From contig JASJDS010000074.1 in assembly GCA_030065055.1 (NCBI GenBank), positions 1 to 64,000 on the forward strand: a stretch of 64,000 nucleotides of DNA. Reading direction: 5' to 3'. Position numbers and translations under genes: made by a program. The stretch is from Calothrix sp. MO_192.B10 (GTDB lineage: Bacteria; Cyanobacteriota; Cyanobacteriia; Cyanobacteriales; Nostocaceae). A model generated the notes under the pieces. It worked only from the letters and a program-made list of their open reading frames with translations, was not told the origin of the DNA and ran no database searches. Positions within the stretch are counted from its first letter, which is position 1; each line of letters begins with the position of its first letter. This document shows, one piece after another, positions 17,701 to 26,819 of the stretch.

Positions 17701-19393
17701 TGCCAGAACCATAGTCTTCAAATACAGTACCGGTGATGTTGTAGTCGCCTGTGGTAATAATTGCTGGAGTTTGGGCGGTTATGGAATTCCCAATTACCCA
17801 AGTATCCATGAAATTGCGATCGCCGATGCCGCCAGAAGCAAAATTCCCCCAAGTATGGCTCCCTTGCGTGGTTCCTGACAATCCTCCTGTTAAGTTAGCT
17901 TGACCACCAAAACTTCCTAAGTAAGTCGCATCATCCCAATAAACTAGAGCTTGCTGCCTAGTGTTTGGTCCAGTTGCTTTCCAGATCGATAACCCATTTT
18001 CATTACCCCCACTAGTTTCTGCATCAAAGGTAGTAAAGTGATACTCCCCAATTCGCACGCTTAACTTAACGTTATAGGTCCCAGAAGGGAGGACTTGTCC
18101 TGAGAAATCTGTACCGTCCCATTCAACTGAAGTTTCAACGTTAGCAGTTGTCTTTCCAAATAGAATTTTATCTCCAGCGCCGAAAATGCCATCTTGGTTA
18201 GTATCAATTGTGATTTCGTAAGTACCATCGACATCTGGTGTGAATTTGAAGTCACCTTTGTCTTGTATATTTGCCGTCACATTTGGGGAAATACTATTAT
18301 CTACTCCATCCTTATCTACGAATCTGAAGTTAGAGACATTTGGTGGTGCAGGTTCTGGCAAGATGGGTAAAAATGCACCAGAACTTGGATAGGACAAATA
18401 TATAGGAAAATCGCGGGTATAACCAACACCCGCAGGACCCCCATTTCTTGAACCCCTAACGCTATACCTAGAGTAAGGTGCATTCAGACCAATGCTATTA
18501 CCAATAATTTCATGTCTTTGCGGGGCAAATTGATTTAAGTCCAACTGCCAGATGAATTCTGTATTCGGTCGCCCACCAGGTGTTCTGACGTAGAAATTAG
18601 CGTCATAAGCTCCAGCCGAACCAAAGGTATTCCCAGCATTAAAAGCCCAACTTCTTGCCCAAACTCGCCCTTGATTTTCAGTCGGGTCAGGGTTAGTACT
18701 GGAATTTGGAGTCACCGTAATATCAAAATAAGTAAAAACCGCATTGCTATTAGTATTACTTTTACTTTCGTTGTAAAGGCGAATCTCATATGTTCCTGTC
18801 TTTGTCGTTGTGTAACGGACAGGGCTGGTGAGAGGACTATTGGGAGTTGAGATTGGTAAAGTGTTAGTACTACTACCGTGATTACAAAAGTTTGTACTGC
18901 TAGTTGTTACATTACCCTGAGATAATCGCCAGCGATTTCCATTTTGGCTTCCTGGTGAACCAGAATCTGCAAATATACGAACTCCGTCAGGGTCAAAGAT
19001 TTCAATTCCCAGATCATTCCAGCTTTCCCAACCACAGAGAGAAAGATTGATTACCTCTCCAGGATTAAAAATATTGACGTAAATCGGTCGTTGATTAGGA
19101 GCTTGAATAAAACTATTGCTAGCATCGTACTCAAATAAATATACATTCAATCCATTCGATCCCACGCCGATTTGATTTGAGCCTTCTGCTAGGACTGGTA
19201 AGGTTATTATCAGAGAAGCTAAAGTTCCTAAACCTGTAGAGGGAAAAATTTGACCCAGAAATTTTAAGCTTGCCTTAATTTTCTGTTTATTTGATTTAAT
19301 GAACAGAGGATTTTGGCCGTTTTGGAGAGAGTTTTTTTTACAGGTGTAACGCTGATTATATATGGCTATTAAATAATTCAATAAAGATTTCAT
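14717..19393 (-). CDS. Large secreted DUF11 / SdrD-B repeat protein
   Basis: A 1558-residue exported protein, the largest of the cluster. The hydrophobic signal core lies unusually late (about residues 45-70, ending PVLAEG) after a long basic leader with no alternative Met. Domains: FlgD-like Ig (about 370-450), an SdrD B-type Ca-binding-like domain (about 549-650), two nearly identical DUF11 repeats (about 662-915), a beta-propeller-like region resembling DUF6923 (about 925-1200), and the C-terminal domain shared with the neighbouring 763-residue protein (from about 1360). DUF11 repeats are Ig-like stalk modules of surface proteins. No enzymatic motif. It lies 264 bp upstream of the 763-residue paralogue; the two probably arose by duplication. 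Confidence 0.82.
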   Translation of the reverse strand: MKSLLNYLIAIYNQRYTCKKNSLQNGQNPLFIKSNKQKIKASLKFLGQIFPSTGLGTLASLIITLPVLAEGSNQIGVGSNGLNVYLFEYDASNSFIQAPNQRPIYVNIFNPGEVINLSLCGWESWNDLGIEIFDPDGVRIFADSGSPGSQNGNRWRLSQGNVTTSSTNFCNHGSSTNTLPISTPNSPLTSPVRYTTTKTGTYEIRLYNESKSNTNSNAVFTYFDITVTPNSSTNPDPTENQGRVWARSWAFNAGNTFGSAGAYDANFYVRTPGGRPNTEFIWQLDLNQFAPQRHEIIGNSIGLNAPYSRYSVRGSRNGGPAGVGYTRDFPIYLSYPSSGAFLPILPEPAPPNVSNFRFVDKDGVDNSISPNVTANIQDKGDFKFTPDVDGTYEITIDTNQDGIFGAGDKILFGKTTANVETSVEWDGTDFSGQVLPSGTYNVKLSVRIGEYHFTTFDAETSGGNENGLSIWKATGPNTRQQALVYWDDATYLGSFGGQANLTGGLSGTTQGSHTWGNFASGGIGDRNFMDTWVIGNSITAQTPAIITTGDYNITGTVFEDYGSGNTGDNIKNTGENGIGSVTVQLFQDTNNNGTYEAGTDTQVGSNVVSAADGSYNFPNLANGTYFVKVDESDGDLSSQTYGGTSNPIKVVVNNGSQTADFPFDRATADLSVTKTDNQTSTTPGSAITYTVTVSNNGPSTVNSLTLNDTVPASIENPSFTPSTGSYNNNTGTWTGLNLASGQSITLTIQGTVSSSATGTITNTATVAPPSGITDPNNSNNSSTDTTTVTAVTSTADLSITKTDNQTSTSPGNTITYTITVSNNGPSTVNSLTLNDTLPTSIENPSFTPSTGSYDNNTGAWTGLNLVSGQSINLTIQGTVSSSATGTITNTATVAPPSGITDPDNSNNSSTDTTTVTSTSADNKPLGSPFICDATFYITIGENNANRGGPKQQLFDINRSGSTFNFISRGPETTIAGGYPINFTYNSLAYHPIDNYLYGYIQNSQATTGPYSPGNVVKIGSDGIVHSLGKPTTAPGVTLPNGGYYAAAILSDGTYIIGGGNRFATIDLTTTPPTITNAGTKSGVSFTDFAVDPRDPASLTGKKIYGINESGSSDRLVILDMTTFPPTITSQATNPTGLNHNAGSQFVDAFGALYYRSNSNQKLYKVDTDSNSPNYGKGTEITTAPSGGNHDGASCLFAAGMQKDVQDTNDNTITEAAAGQTVKYIYKIATGNVSDITGVTFEDDLGSVAGGNPINGIFTGNVTVSNNSGTVSFSNNNQTLQITNLTLPKQDASTPGGDTLTITAEVTVPNNLTAGTYYNQSVLSNLPPSYPSTIVSDYPPSPAFEDPTPLNVTVPVATNPNVLLVKRITAINGDRTQNPNDNTPLNTFVDDTTSSKKDDDNNSNWPSNYLIGAIDGGKVKPGEEVEYTIYFLSTGDNTAKSVLMCDLVPENLTFLPTAFNSSPAAATATFPGADRGIVHSYNSNTVSISGVQDGDIGQYFPPGVEPSTVYPNIDCDGDPNNNIPNSNGAVVVNLGDLPHATTPSQSNSYGFVRFRGKVK
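16646..17407 (-). repeat. Internal 381-bp tandem duplication encoding two DUF11 repeats
   Basis: Two units, 16646-17026 and 17027-17407, each 381 bp (127 residues), nearly identical at DNA level with scattered mostly silent changes. They encode the two adjacent DUF11 modules beginning ADLSVTKTDNQTSTTPG and ADLSITKTDNQTSTSPG. The closeness suggests recent duplication or gene conversion within the surface protein. Confidence 0.85.
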
Positions 19394-20407
19394 AGGTTAT
19401 TTTTTGAACAAGAAAAAGTTTGCTGAATTAAGATATGAATTTGTCAATTAAAGATTTGATTCCAGAGGTTGCATTGTGTAGAGATGTGGAAGATATCATG
19501 ATAAGCACAATTCCACTGTCTAATGACTCAACAACATTTCCATCTTTCCCATTTGTTCCATTGCTGAAGGCATACACCTATTTGGTATCAAAACTCAAAT
19601 CAATACCGGCTGGATAGTGACAAACCACAATACCCATAACTATAAGCATATGGAACAAGGAAAAACTACTAATCAGTGAAGAATGGCATTGATAGAATAA
19701 ATTAGTTGGCAATTTAAGCCTGCATTTATAGGGTTTTATAGTGTAATTTTGGATATACTGATTAAACATATTCATGGGTGTTTTGGTAAAGGTTGAAATA
19801 CTTTGTATGTAACTCTATCAAGGCTTTATGAGAGGAAATTACAGAATTACACTACAATAACCAAAAAAGAGTGTAAATCAATTACCTCTTAGCACCCATG
19901 TAGTCTGACTTAGATAAGAAGAAAGCTTAATTTCACAAGAAAAACGTAAATTTCAAGGCATTTTTGAATTATTATCAAAATATTCAAACAATCATTAATT
20001 TAATGTGATCTCTATCACAAAACTACAGCCTTCAAATACGATATGAACAACATTATAAACATTGGAAGCTTTGTATGGCAAGAGTTAAAGAATTTGTGTT
20101 CGCAGCAATAAATCAATTGGTAAACATAATTAACTACCAATTTTATGAATAATTAATTGATAATTAACAGAATATTTCTCACTTGAATACAATACATTAA
20201 ATATCATGTTTGATTGAAAAACTGGTATGATTTAAAGGAATAATCTCCGAACTGATTATATTTGTTTGTATTGGTTCCAACTGAGAACATAAATTGACTT
20301 TTGACCAAAAAATAAACTGGATACAAGTCCCAGGATTTATCCGTGGAGAAAAACAAACAGTTCTGTCATTGTTTCAAGCCTCCGGACTTTAGACATGGGG
20401 TCAACCC
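19394..20407. other. Long AT-rich gap upstream of the large surface gene
   Basis: About one kilobase without a convincing gene. An 8-bp inverted pair (CATGGGTG near 19773 and CACCCATG near 19898) brackets about 130 bp, and several TATAAT-like hexamers occur, but I cannot place a promoter. It probably holds the promoter for the minus-strand gene starting at 19393, separating that gene and its paralogue from the upstream coupled set. Confidence 0.4.
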
Positions 20408-20473
20408 AAAATCCAAAATCCAAAATCTAAAATCTAAAATTACGTGAGTTCGGAGTTCGGAGTTCGGAGTTCA
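20408..20473. repeat. Two heptamer tandem arrays (AAAATCC/T and GAGTTCG)
   Basis: Four copies of AAAATCY at 20408-20435, then GAGTTCG three times plus a partial fourth at 20446-20473. Both are 7-bp periods of the short tandem repeat type of filamentous cyanobacteria. The stretch from 20474 to 20850 holds further repeat-like sequence and the imperfect hairpin at 20801-20829, but no gene. Confidence 0.8.
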
Positions 20474-20851
20474 AAGAATGTAGAATAAGCGAATGAGCGA
20501 ATTGCCTGGGAGCAACGGGGATTTTACCCCGACGCAAAACGCGCTGCTTGTAGAAGCAGGGGAATTTAACCCCCAAAGTTCGTTAAAATTTACCTGAGTT
20601 CCGTCGAACTCACACTGATTTACTAAGTTTAGGTTAATTGTTGAGTTTATTCTCAACTATTCGGGAAGTGACTCCTTAATTTAATTGTACAAATCCTTGA
20701 TTCATAAGGGTTTTAGCCTCAAAATTTCGTCGAACTCACGTTAAAATTGAATGACTTTTGACTGACGCTCAGCGGTTGACGTTGTGTTATGTTGCCTGGT
20801 GTAAAGACGTAGCAGTGCCACGTCTCTACTAAATTTATGTGGTTATGGTTC

Positions 20852-20962
20852 GGCGTTGCTGAATCAGGATATGAAATGTCAAAATAACCTTTATTTTTCT
20901 TTGTAACTTTGCGCCTTTGCGCCTTTGCGTGAGGCAAATTCATATTTTCAATCAGCAACGCC
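20852..20962. mobile_element. MITE-like element, GGCGTTGCTGA family, copy 1
   Basis: A 111-bp element with 11-bp inverted ends, GGCGTTGCTGA at 20852-20862 and its complement ending at 20962. It carries the repeated motif TTTGCGCCTTTGCGCC in its right half. A relative with the same ends lies at 60520-60663. Its last base coincides with the first base of the complement of the OmpA gene's TAG stop, so it sits exactly at the end of that gene. It has no coding capacity. Confidence 0.75.
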
Positions 20963-23112
20963 TATGGTTCTATTTGCAAATCCTCTTCTTGGCTTTCAAA
21001 CACAATATCTACACCCCTAACATCCATAAAAATCACCTCTACGCGACGATTACGGGCATAATCAACCCGATTATTTTCCTCTGTCAATAATTCGCGCTCC
21101 CCAAAGGAACGAATTGTCATCCTTTCTGGTGCAATTCCTTTCTTTATCAAATAATTTCTGGTACTTCTCGCCCTTCTCAAAGCTAACTTTTGGTTATAAG
21201 CAATGCTAGCGCGAGAATCGGTATGACCCTGTAGTTCAATAACAATAGTGGGATATTTCTGCAATACTGCGGCGATTTTATCCAAAATTACCGCACTTTC
21301 TGGACTAATATTGTCCTTATCCAAGGCAAAATGAATGTTACGGGGTACATTCAGAGAAATGGTTGGTGGTGGTAAGGGTGGTGGTGTTACTGCGGTTACT
21401 GGAGGAGTGGTTTTTGATGGTGGCTCTTCCGCGATTTTGGGGGTAGTACATTTGGGTATATCTGCGGTTGTATTTATTTGTATTTCTGGTATCTTACCTG
21501 GTAATTTTACTAAGATATTGGCAGATGGTTCCGATGTTCCATAACGGGGGTCAGATGCGATCGCACTCAGTTGTTCCCCTGGTTTAATATTGTCTAAGGT
21601 GGCACTAAATCTACCCTTATCATCGGTTTTTACTTTGGCAACAATTTCCCCCAAGGGAGAATAGGCAGGATATAAATCGATTTGTTTTTCTGGATTAGAA
21701 ACAACGCGGTAGATGTCAATTTCCGTACCAGGGTCAGCTTTTCCATCAATGCCGACTTCGCCATTAATCAGTAAAAACTCGCGGCTGAGAAATTTTGGTG
21801 TATTAATTGCCCCATTTCCCGTATCTCGGCGACGATTGCTAGAATTGCGCGGTGGGTTAGGGCCATCGCCCCGTTGGAAGTCTCGTACCCCCACATGGTG
21901 TCTGGTATTTAGGTCAATACTCAACCCTTCTAAGTTAGCAAAACGGTTCCCCTGAATCAGATTGCTACGGCTTTGGGGATAGGATGTAACCACCACCCCT
22001 GAACCAGTTTGATTGGTAATTTGGTTGTTCAGCACCCGATGATTGTTACCCATCAAATAAACAGCAGCCCTGCGTAATCTGCGTCCGTTAAACTTAATTT
22101 GGTTATCTTGTATTTTTACTGAACCCTCTGGCTTAAACAAATATATTCCACTACCATCATTGCCGCAAATCAAGTTAGAGGTAATTTGAGTGTGATTAAT
22201 TTTACCATCTAATCTAATAGCGTCAGGCATCCCAGCCATACCATTACCGACAATAATGTTGTCTCGCACTTGCATCCCTTCTCCCCTAATGCCAGTAATA
22301 ATGGCACTGCCGTCATGATAGGAAATGCGATTGTTTTGAATTATCGTATCAGTTGCATTAAATACGGATACCCCAAATGCCGAGGTCTTTTTGGGTATAC
22401 TTTCATTCGGAAGAATACCTAACCAATTATTTTCTATTACTACATTCTGGGGAATATTTTCCTCCCGCTTCTTTTTCCCTAATCTCTGTTCCCCTAAATT
22501 TTTTAAAGAGGCAATGATAATATCCCCTGGAGGGATGGCTTCTGTTGCACCATGGGATTTGGTAAAACCGTACAAACTCAAGCCGCGAATTGTAATATTA
22601 CTAGCAACTACAGTAAAACCACGGAAAATTTCCCGGTTGGATGCAGGGGTGATTGAGACTAGAGGAATGGGGATAGCAATTTCTGCTGTTGCCGATTTTT
22701 TGATGTCATAACCTGGTTGGGTGGTACCATCCACTACTAAGCCGGGGGTAGCCAGGGGTGGTAAAAGATTTTTTAGGGCGATCGCAGTTTGTCCGGTAGG
22801 TAGGTTAAACTCAATTTGTGGTTGATTTCCTGGGAAAATTTGAGCTTTTTCCGTCGCGCTTAATTTATCTAAGGGTAATGTGCCGTTGACAATTTCAATG
22901 GCTTCCCGTAATGTAATTTTATCATCCTTCCGGAGGTTATCCTGGTTGCTGTTAACTACTACTCTCAGAGCTTGAGTTCGGGCAGTGGATGGTTGGATAT
23001 GTATACCCACTAATAATAAGATTGAGAGAACCTTACCCAAAATCCCAAAGAACACAGATAATTCCTTCGCGCCTTTGCGCCTTTGCGTGAGCTTTTCATA
23101 CATCCTTACCAT
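20962..23112 (-). CDS. OmpA-family protein with beta-helix domain
   Basis: About 716 residues using the ATG at 23112, which has GGAGGAG just upstream. An N-terminal hydrophobic segment (VFFGILGKVLSILLLVGI) acts as signal or anchor. Residues about 60-410 form a right-handed parallel beta-helix pattern (NOSD-like repeats such as VIENNWLGI, QVRDNIIVGNGMAG). A Pro-rich linker follows, then an OmpA C-terminal domain (about 600-700) with the peptidoglycan-binding pattern LQGHTDSRAS and ARRVEV-type end (NRRVEVIF). It probably links the cell wall to the outer membrane. The start overlaps the end of the beta-barrel gene, indicating coupled translation. Its leader TQRRKGAKE is encoded by a dispersed repeat. 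Confidence 0.85.
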   Translation of the reverse strand: MVRMYEKLTQRRKGAKELSVFFGILGKVLSILLLVGIHIQPSTARTQALRVVVNSNQDNLRKDDKITLREAIEIVNGTLPLDKLSATEKAQIFPGNQPQIEFNLPTGQTAIALKNLLPPLATPGLVVDGTTQPGYDIKKSATAEIAIPIPLVSITPASNREIFRGFTVVASNITIRGLSLYGFTKSHGATEAIPPGDIIIASLKNLGEQRLGKKKREENIPQNVVIENNWLGILPNESIPKKTSAFGVSVFNATDTIIQNNRISYHDGSAIITGIRGEGMQVRDNIIVGNGMAGMPDAIRLDGKINHTQITSNLICGNDGSGIYLFKPEGSVKIQDNQIKFNGRRLRRAAVYLMGNNHRVLNNQITNQTGSGVVVTSYPQSRSNLIQGNRFANLEGLSIDLNTRHHVGVRDFQRGDGPNPPRNSSNRRRDTGNGAINTPKFLSREFLLINGEVGIDGKADPGTEIDIYRVVSNPEKQIDLYPAYSPLGEIVAKVKTDDKGRFSATLDNIKPGEQLSAIASDPRYGTSEPSANILVKLPGKIPEIQINTTADIPKCTTPKIAEEPPSKTTPPVTAVTPPPLPPPTISLNVPRNIHFALDKDNISPESAVILDKIAAVLQKYPTIVIELQGHTDSRASIAYNQKLALRRARSTRNYLIKKGIAPERMTIRSFGERELLTEENNRVDYARNRRVEVIFMDVRGVDIVFESQEEDLQIEP

Positions 23113-26100
23113 ATGCTCCTCCGCCTCCAAGATTTTACTTTAGACTCCTGTTGTTGAACTGGGGTAACTTTTTGTAATCCAAAGCCGTTAAATAGTTCGT
23201 TGAGTTTGAGGGTTAAACCGAGGTAAGGACCCCCTGCGGATCTGCTTCCGGAAAAATCGCGATCGCTGACTTTACCAAAGGCGTAACCAGCTGCTAATCT
23301 CAAATTGGGGCTGAGGTAGTAACCAGCTTCTAACAGAAAGCCGGTTTCTGTGAAGCTATCTTGATTTATCCAACGGGTTTCCCCTACCAAGTCCATATTT
23401 TTGTTTAAGCGATAGGTAGCTCGGAGTTGGGCGAGGTTGGCGGTGCTAGTACCGATTAAGTCGTCAGCTAGGTAAGATGTGCTGTTACGCAGGGCATATT
23501 TACCGTAAAATTCCCATCTCCAGTTTGGGGCATAAATAGTCTCTAAAGCAAAGGTATGGTCTTCTGCGCCGGTACCAGTACCAAATAGGACTGATTCGGG
23601 AATGGTGGAGGGGTTTTTGCGATATTCGTAACGCAGCAGGGCGTTAAATTTATCACTATTGGGGTCACGGTAAGCTAAACCCAGTTTTAAATTAGCTGTG
23701 CTGCCTAATCCCCGTAGTTTTTGATTGCTGGAACTTGCTTGTTGATAGCGGAATAAGGCAGTGAGGGCAGGAGAAATTTTACCTGTGGCATTAGCGGAAA
23801 TTACGGTATTGGAACCACTGGATGATGTGCGATGCTGGTAACGGGCACTGGCTTTAAAATCAGCACTATCTGTATACTCCAGACCTATACTGTAACTGTC
23901 GCCAGAATCGAACCCCAGGGAAGAAGAACTTTGTCCCACAGCAAAGGGCTGGGCAAATTGTACCCCCGTCCCATTTCTGCCGAAGAAGTTACCGACTACC
24001 CGTTCGTAGGCTAAGTCCATCCGCAAACCAGGGGTAATATTCCACTTCTGTTTTAAACCCACCGCACCTTGACCAGTCAAACCATTTGCCCCTCCGAGAA
24101 TGGAGTAACGTCCAGTGAGGGTAGTATCAGAGCCTAATTTGTGTTCGCCGTTGATATTGAAGCTAGTGATAGAATTACCGCTAAATTGACCCCGATTATA
24201 AAATTGCTGTGTCAGACTGAAGTTAATCCCAGGCATTAAAGCCCAATTCAGCCCGAACAGAGTCCGGTCGGGATAGACTGTATCTGTACTGGAAGATAAG
24301 GAAAGTTCGTTTTGTGCCAAGAATGTCAGTTTTTTGGCAATGGGTAACCTGAGGCGCGATCGCAACTGATTTGATTTAGTATCAGTATTAGCTATTTTAT
24401 CCTGGCGATCGCGGTGCAACCAATCTACATTAACAGTAGCTTTACCTATACGCTGTTGAATACCCGCAGAAATTGTAGTAAGCGAGTTATCAACTTTACT
24501 ACCGGGTGTGGCAGTAGTTCCAGGGTTAATTAAATCCTCTAAGTTAGTGATAATTTCGGGAGCAACACCAAAATTCTCCTCGCGATCGTACTGAAACCGG
24601 AGATTGGTTTTGTTACTAAGTTTACCCGTTACCTGTGCCCCGTATCGAGTTTGTCCGGGAACAAAACTAACAGTGGCATTATTGGCAAATCCAGCATCCG
24701 CAGTACGATAGTAAGCTCGTCCTTGTAGTCCTTGGAAAATTTCTCCTTGTGCTTCCACTCGCCAAGCTTCACCACTGACAGTGCCTCCCACATCAGACTT
24801 GTTGGTAGAATGGGCATACTCAGCAATGAAAGTTCTTCCAGAACCTAGGGAAATTTGGGCATCTGCACCATACAATTCAAAATCCCGCGTTCCCCTGTCT
24901 TCCCTGATATAACTTGTACCCAACCAGCTGTCGCTTTTTAATCCCCGAGCAAAATTATATTGCAGGCGACCGCCAAAAATATTACTATCACTGGATACTG
25001 TACTTTCATATTCATAGGTAGCAACAATTCGCCTCACCAAGACTTGCCCATTTTCATCCACATCTGTACGTAAAATGGGTTGTTGGAATAAGATAGTACC
25101 GCGATCGTAATCAATATCATAATCACCACCCCGGCTGAGTTTTGTCCGTTGTAATACCGTACCAGGACGATTGAGTTCCTCTAACTCGATATAAATACTT
25201 TCACTACCTGGTACAACCAATCTCCGGGAGAGGAAATAATAACCACTAGTACCATCAGGGGAAAGATTATCCCGTTGGAAACCTTCCACATTATTACTGT
25301 AAAAGCCAGTAATTTGGAGATTGCCAAAATTATAATTACCCTTAAATCCGTGTAACCTGCGGTTAGTAGCGGTAAACTCCTGGGACGAGCGGGAAAGCTC
25401 ACTGGTATTGTAGTCTCCCCACATGAAATAGTCGGGATCTGCTCCAGAGATTTTAGGCGATCGCTCTAGGCGAAAATATAGACTATCTAAAGAAGATGTC
25501 ACAGCCTCGACTTTGGAACTGTCCCCATATACTGGATAGACTTTCTCGCCAAACTGTAAGTTTCGATTCAGCCGTCTATTATTACTATCACCTTGATTTA
25601 GAGTCCGACTGCTATCATAGGCTCCAGTGAACAACCAATCACCAATTGCTCCAGTGGCAAATACAGCCGAGCGAAAATCTAGTTGGGTGCTATTATCCTC
25701 ATCTGGAGGGAGAAAATCCTGGAAAGTACTGAAAAAGTTTGTTCCCCTAGCACCTAAACGTAAATCTACCACCCCAGCAACAATACTAGGGCGCAGTGCG
25801 GTTTCTAATTGTAGTTGGGTAAAAGCCTCTAAATTAATAGTTTTAGCTTGAATGGTGACAGTTTTGGCTTTTAAACCAGATTTGAAAGTAGCAACAAATT
25901 GACCCCCCTGTGCTTCTACCTGAAATCCTGGTGTATCGGGTTGAAAGTCAGCACCAATAAACTCTCCATCAGTAGCTGTTAAAGTAACAACTGCCTTCCA
26001 GTCAGAGACATTTCCATTTTCGTCCAGTAATTGTCCCTTAACTGTAGCTGTAGAACGCCCATCAGCCGGAATCCTCGATTCTACAGTTGTCAACTTCATT

Positions 26101-26819
26101 TTAGTAGCAGCACCGCTAACCATCACCTTCACAGTTGCCGGGGCTGCTGTAGAACCTACCAATTGAGCAGTAATAATATTTTCCCCTTCCTGGAGGGGAA
26201 CACCATACCATGTTTGAGTAACTAACTTAGTCTTAGAATCGTTAGCTGTACGACCAACTAAAGACTTTTCTACCAACTTACCATTTACCCGCAATTCAGC
26301 TTCCTGGTTCTCAGGAAATTGCAAAATTACCGTAGTTGTGCGATCGTTAAGTACATCTTCTGATGTAGGAGATAGTATTTTTATACTTGGAGGTGGAGCA
26401 ACCTCTGGTGGATTTGCTACCTTTTCCGGTGCAGTTGGTACAGGTAATACCTTTTCTTTGGTGGAAGTAGTTGCTGTTGGGGTTAATTCCGGTTTGTCTG
26501 CGGCTGTTTCCGGTGCAATGGAGGGAGTAACAGAATTGTTCTTGGTAGAACTAACTTGTTTTGGGGTTAATTCCGGTTTGTCTGCGGCTGTTTCCGGTAC
26601 AATTCGGTTAAGTGAAGTATTTTTCTGTTTCTTGGTTTGTTGACCTTTTAAAGAGCGAATTAACTGGGAATTTGATTTAACAGGGTTAGTTTTGGTTTTA
26701 ACCTCTACATTTTCACCTGTTTCTGCTATGGCTGTACCAGGAGATAAAACTACACTGACTGCTCCAGCCACAGTTCCCATCAATTTTAAATAATATGTAT
26801 GTCGCAGTCTTGAGTTCAT
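23106..26819 (-). CDS. Outer-membrane beta-barrel protein with invasin-like Ig domains
   Basis: A 1237-residue exported protein. A signal peptide ends near AIA-ET (about residue 33). A low-complexity region rich in Pro, Thr and Lys with repeated PETAADKPELTP covers about 40-130, followed by Ig-like domains at about 150-235 and 240-335, the second resembling invasin Big domains (PADGRSTATVKGQLLDENG). From about 345 to the end it shows alternating hydrophobic strands with Tyr/Phe/Trp at strand ends, as in a large outer-membrane barrel. No TonB box or plug is clear. It starts in an ATGA overlap with the preceding DUF11 gene and ends overlapping the OmpA gene, so the three are translationally coupled. 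It could be a secretion pore or surface receptor. Confidence 0.8.
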   Translation of the reverse strand: MNSRLRHTYYLKLMGTVAGAVSVVLSPGTAIAETGENVEVKTKTNPVKSNSQLIRSLKGQQTKKQKNTSLNRIVPETAADKPELTPKQVSSTKNNSVTPSIAPETAADKPELTPTATTSTKEKVLPVPTAPEKVANPPEVAPPPSIKILSPTSEDVLNDRTTTVILQFPENQEAELRVNGKLVEKSLVGRTANDSKTKLVTQTWYGVPLQEGENIITAQLVGSTAAPATVKVMVSGAATKMKLTTVESRIPADGRSTATVKGQLLDENGNVSDWKAVVTLTATDGEFIGADFQPDTPGFQVEAQGGQFVATFKSGLKAKTVTIQAKTINLEAFTQLQLETALRPSIVAGVVDLRLGARGTNFFSTFQDFLPPDEDNSTQLDFRSAVFATGAIGDWLFTGAYDSSRTLNQGDSNNRRLNRNLQFGEKVYPVYGDSSKVEAVTSSLDSLYFRLERSPKISGADPDYFMWGDYNTSELSRSSQEFTATNRRLHGFKGNYNFGNLQITGFYSNNVEGFQRDNLSPDGTSGYYFLSRRLVVPGSESIYIELEELNRPGTVLQRTKLSRGGDYDIDYDRGTILFQQPILRTDVDENGQVLVRRIVATYEYESTVSSDSNIFGGRLQYNFARGLKSDSWLGTSYIREDRGTRDFELYGADAQISLGSGRTFIAEYAHSTNKSDVGGTVSGEAWRVEAQGEIFQGLQGRAYYRTADAGFANNATVSFVPGQTRYGAQVTGKLSNKTNLRFQYDREENFGVAPEIITNLEDLINPGTTATPGSKVDNSLTTISAGIQQRIGKATVNVDWLHRDRQDKIANTDTKSNQLRSRLRLPIAKKLTFLAQNELSLSSSTDTVYPDRTLFGLNWALMPGINFSLTQQFYNRGQFSGNSITSFNINGEHKLGSDTTLTGRYSILGGANGLTGQGAVGLKQKWNITPGLRMDLAYERVVGNFFGRNGTGVQFAQPFAVGQSSSSLGFDSGDSYSIGLEYTDSADFKASARYQHRTSSSGSNTVISANATGKISPALTALFRYQQASSSNQKLRGLGSTANLKLGLAYRDPNSDKFNALLRYEYRKNPSTIPESVLFGTGTGAEDHTFALETIYAPNWRWEFYGKYALRNSTSYLADDLIGTSTANLAQLRATYRLNKNMDLVGETRWINQDSFTETGFLLEAGYYLSPNLRLAAGYAFGKVSDRDFSGSRSAGGPYLGLTLKLNELFNGFGLQKVTPVQQQESKVKSWRRRSIW

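Noticed and set aside
20719-20958. 79-codon frame with a KAQRRK-type N-terminus
   Set aside because: It is read from the MITE-like element and its CGCAAAGG repeat; such frames recur wherever the repeat occurs.
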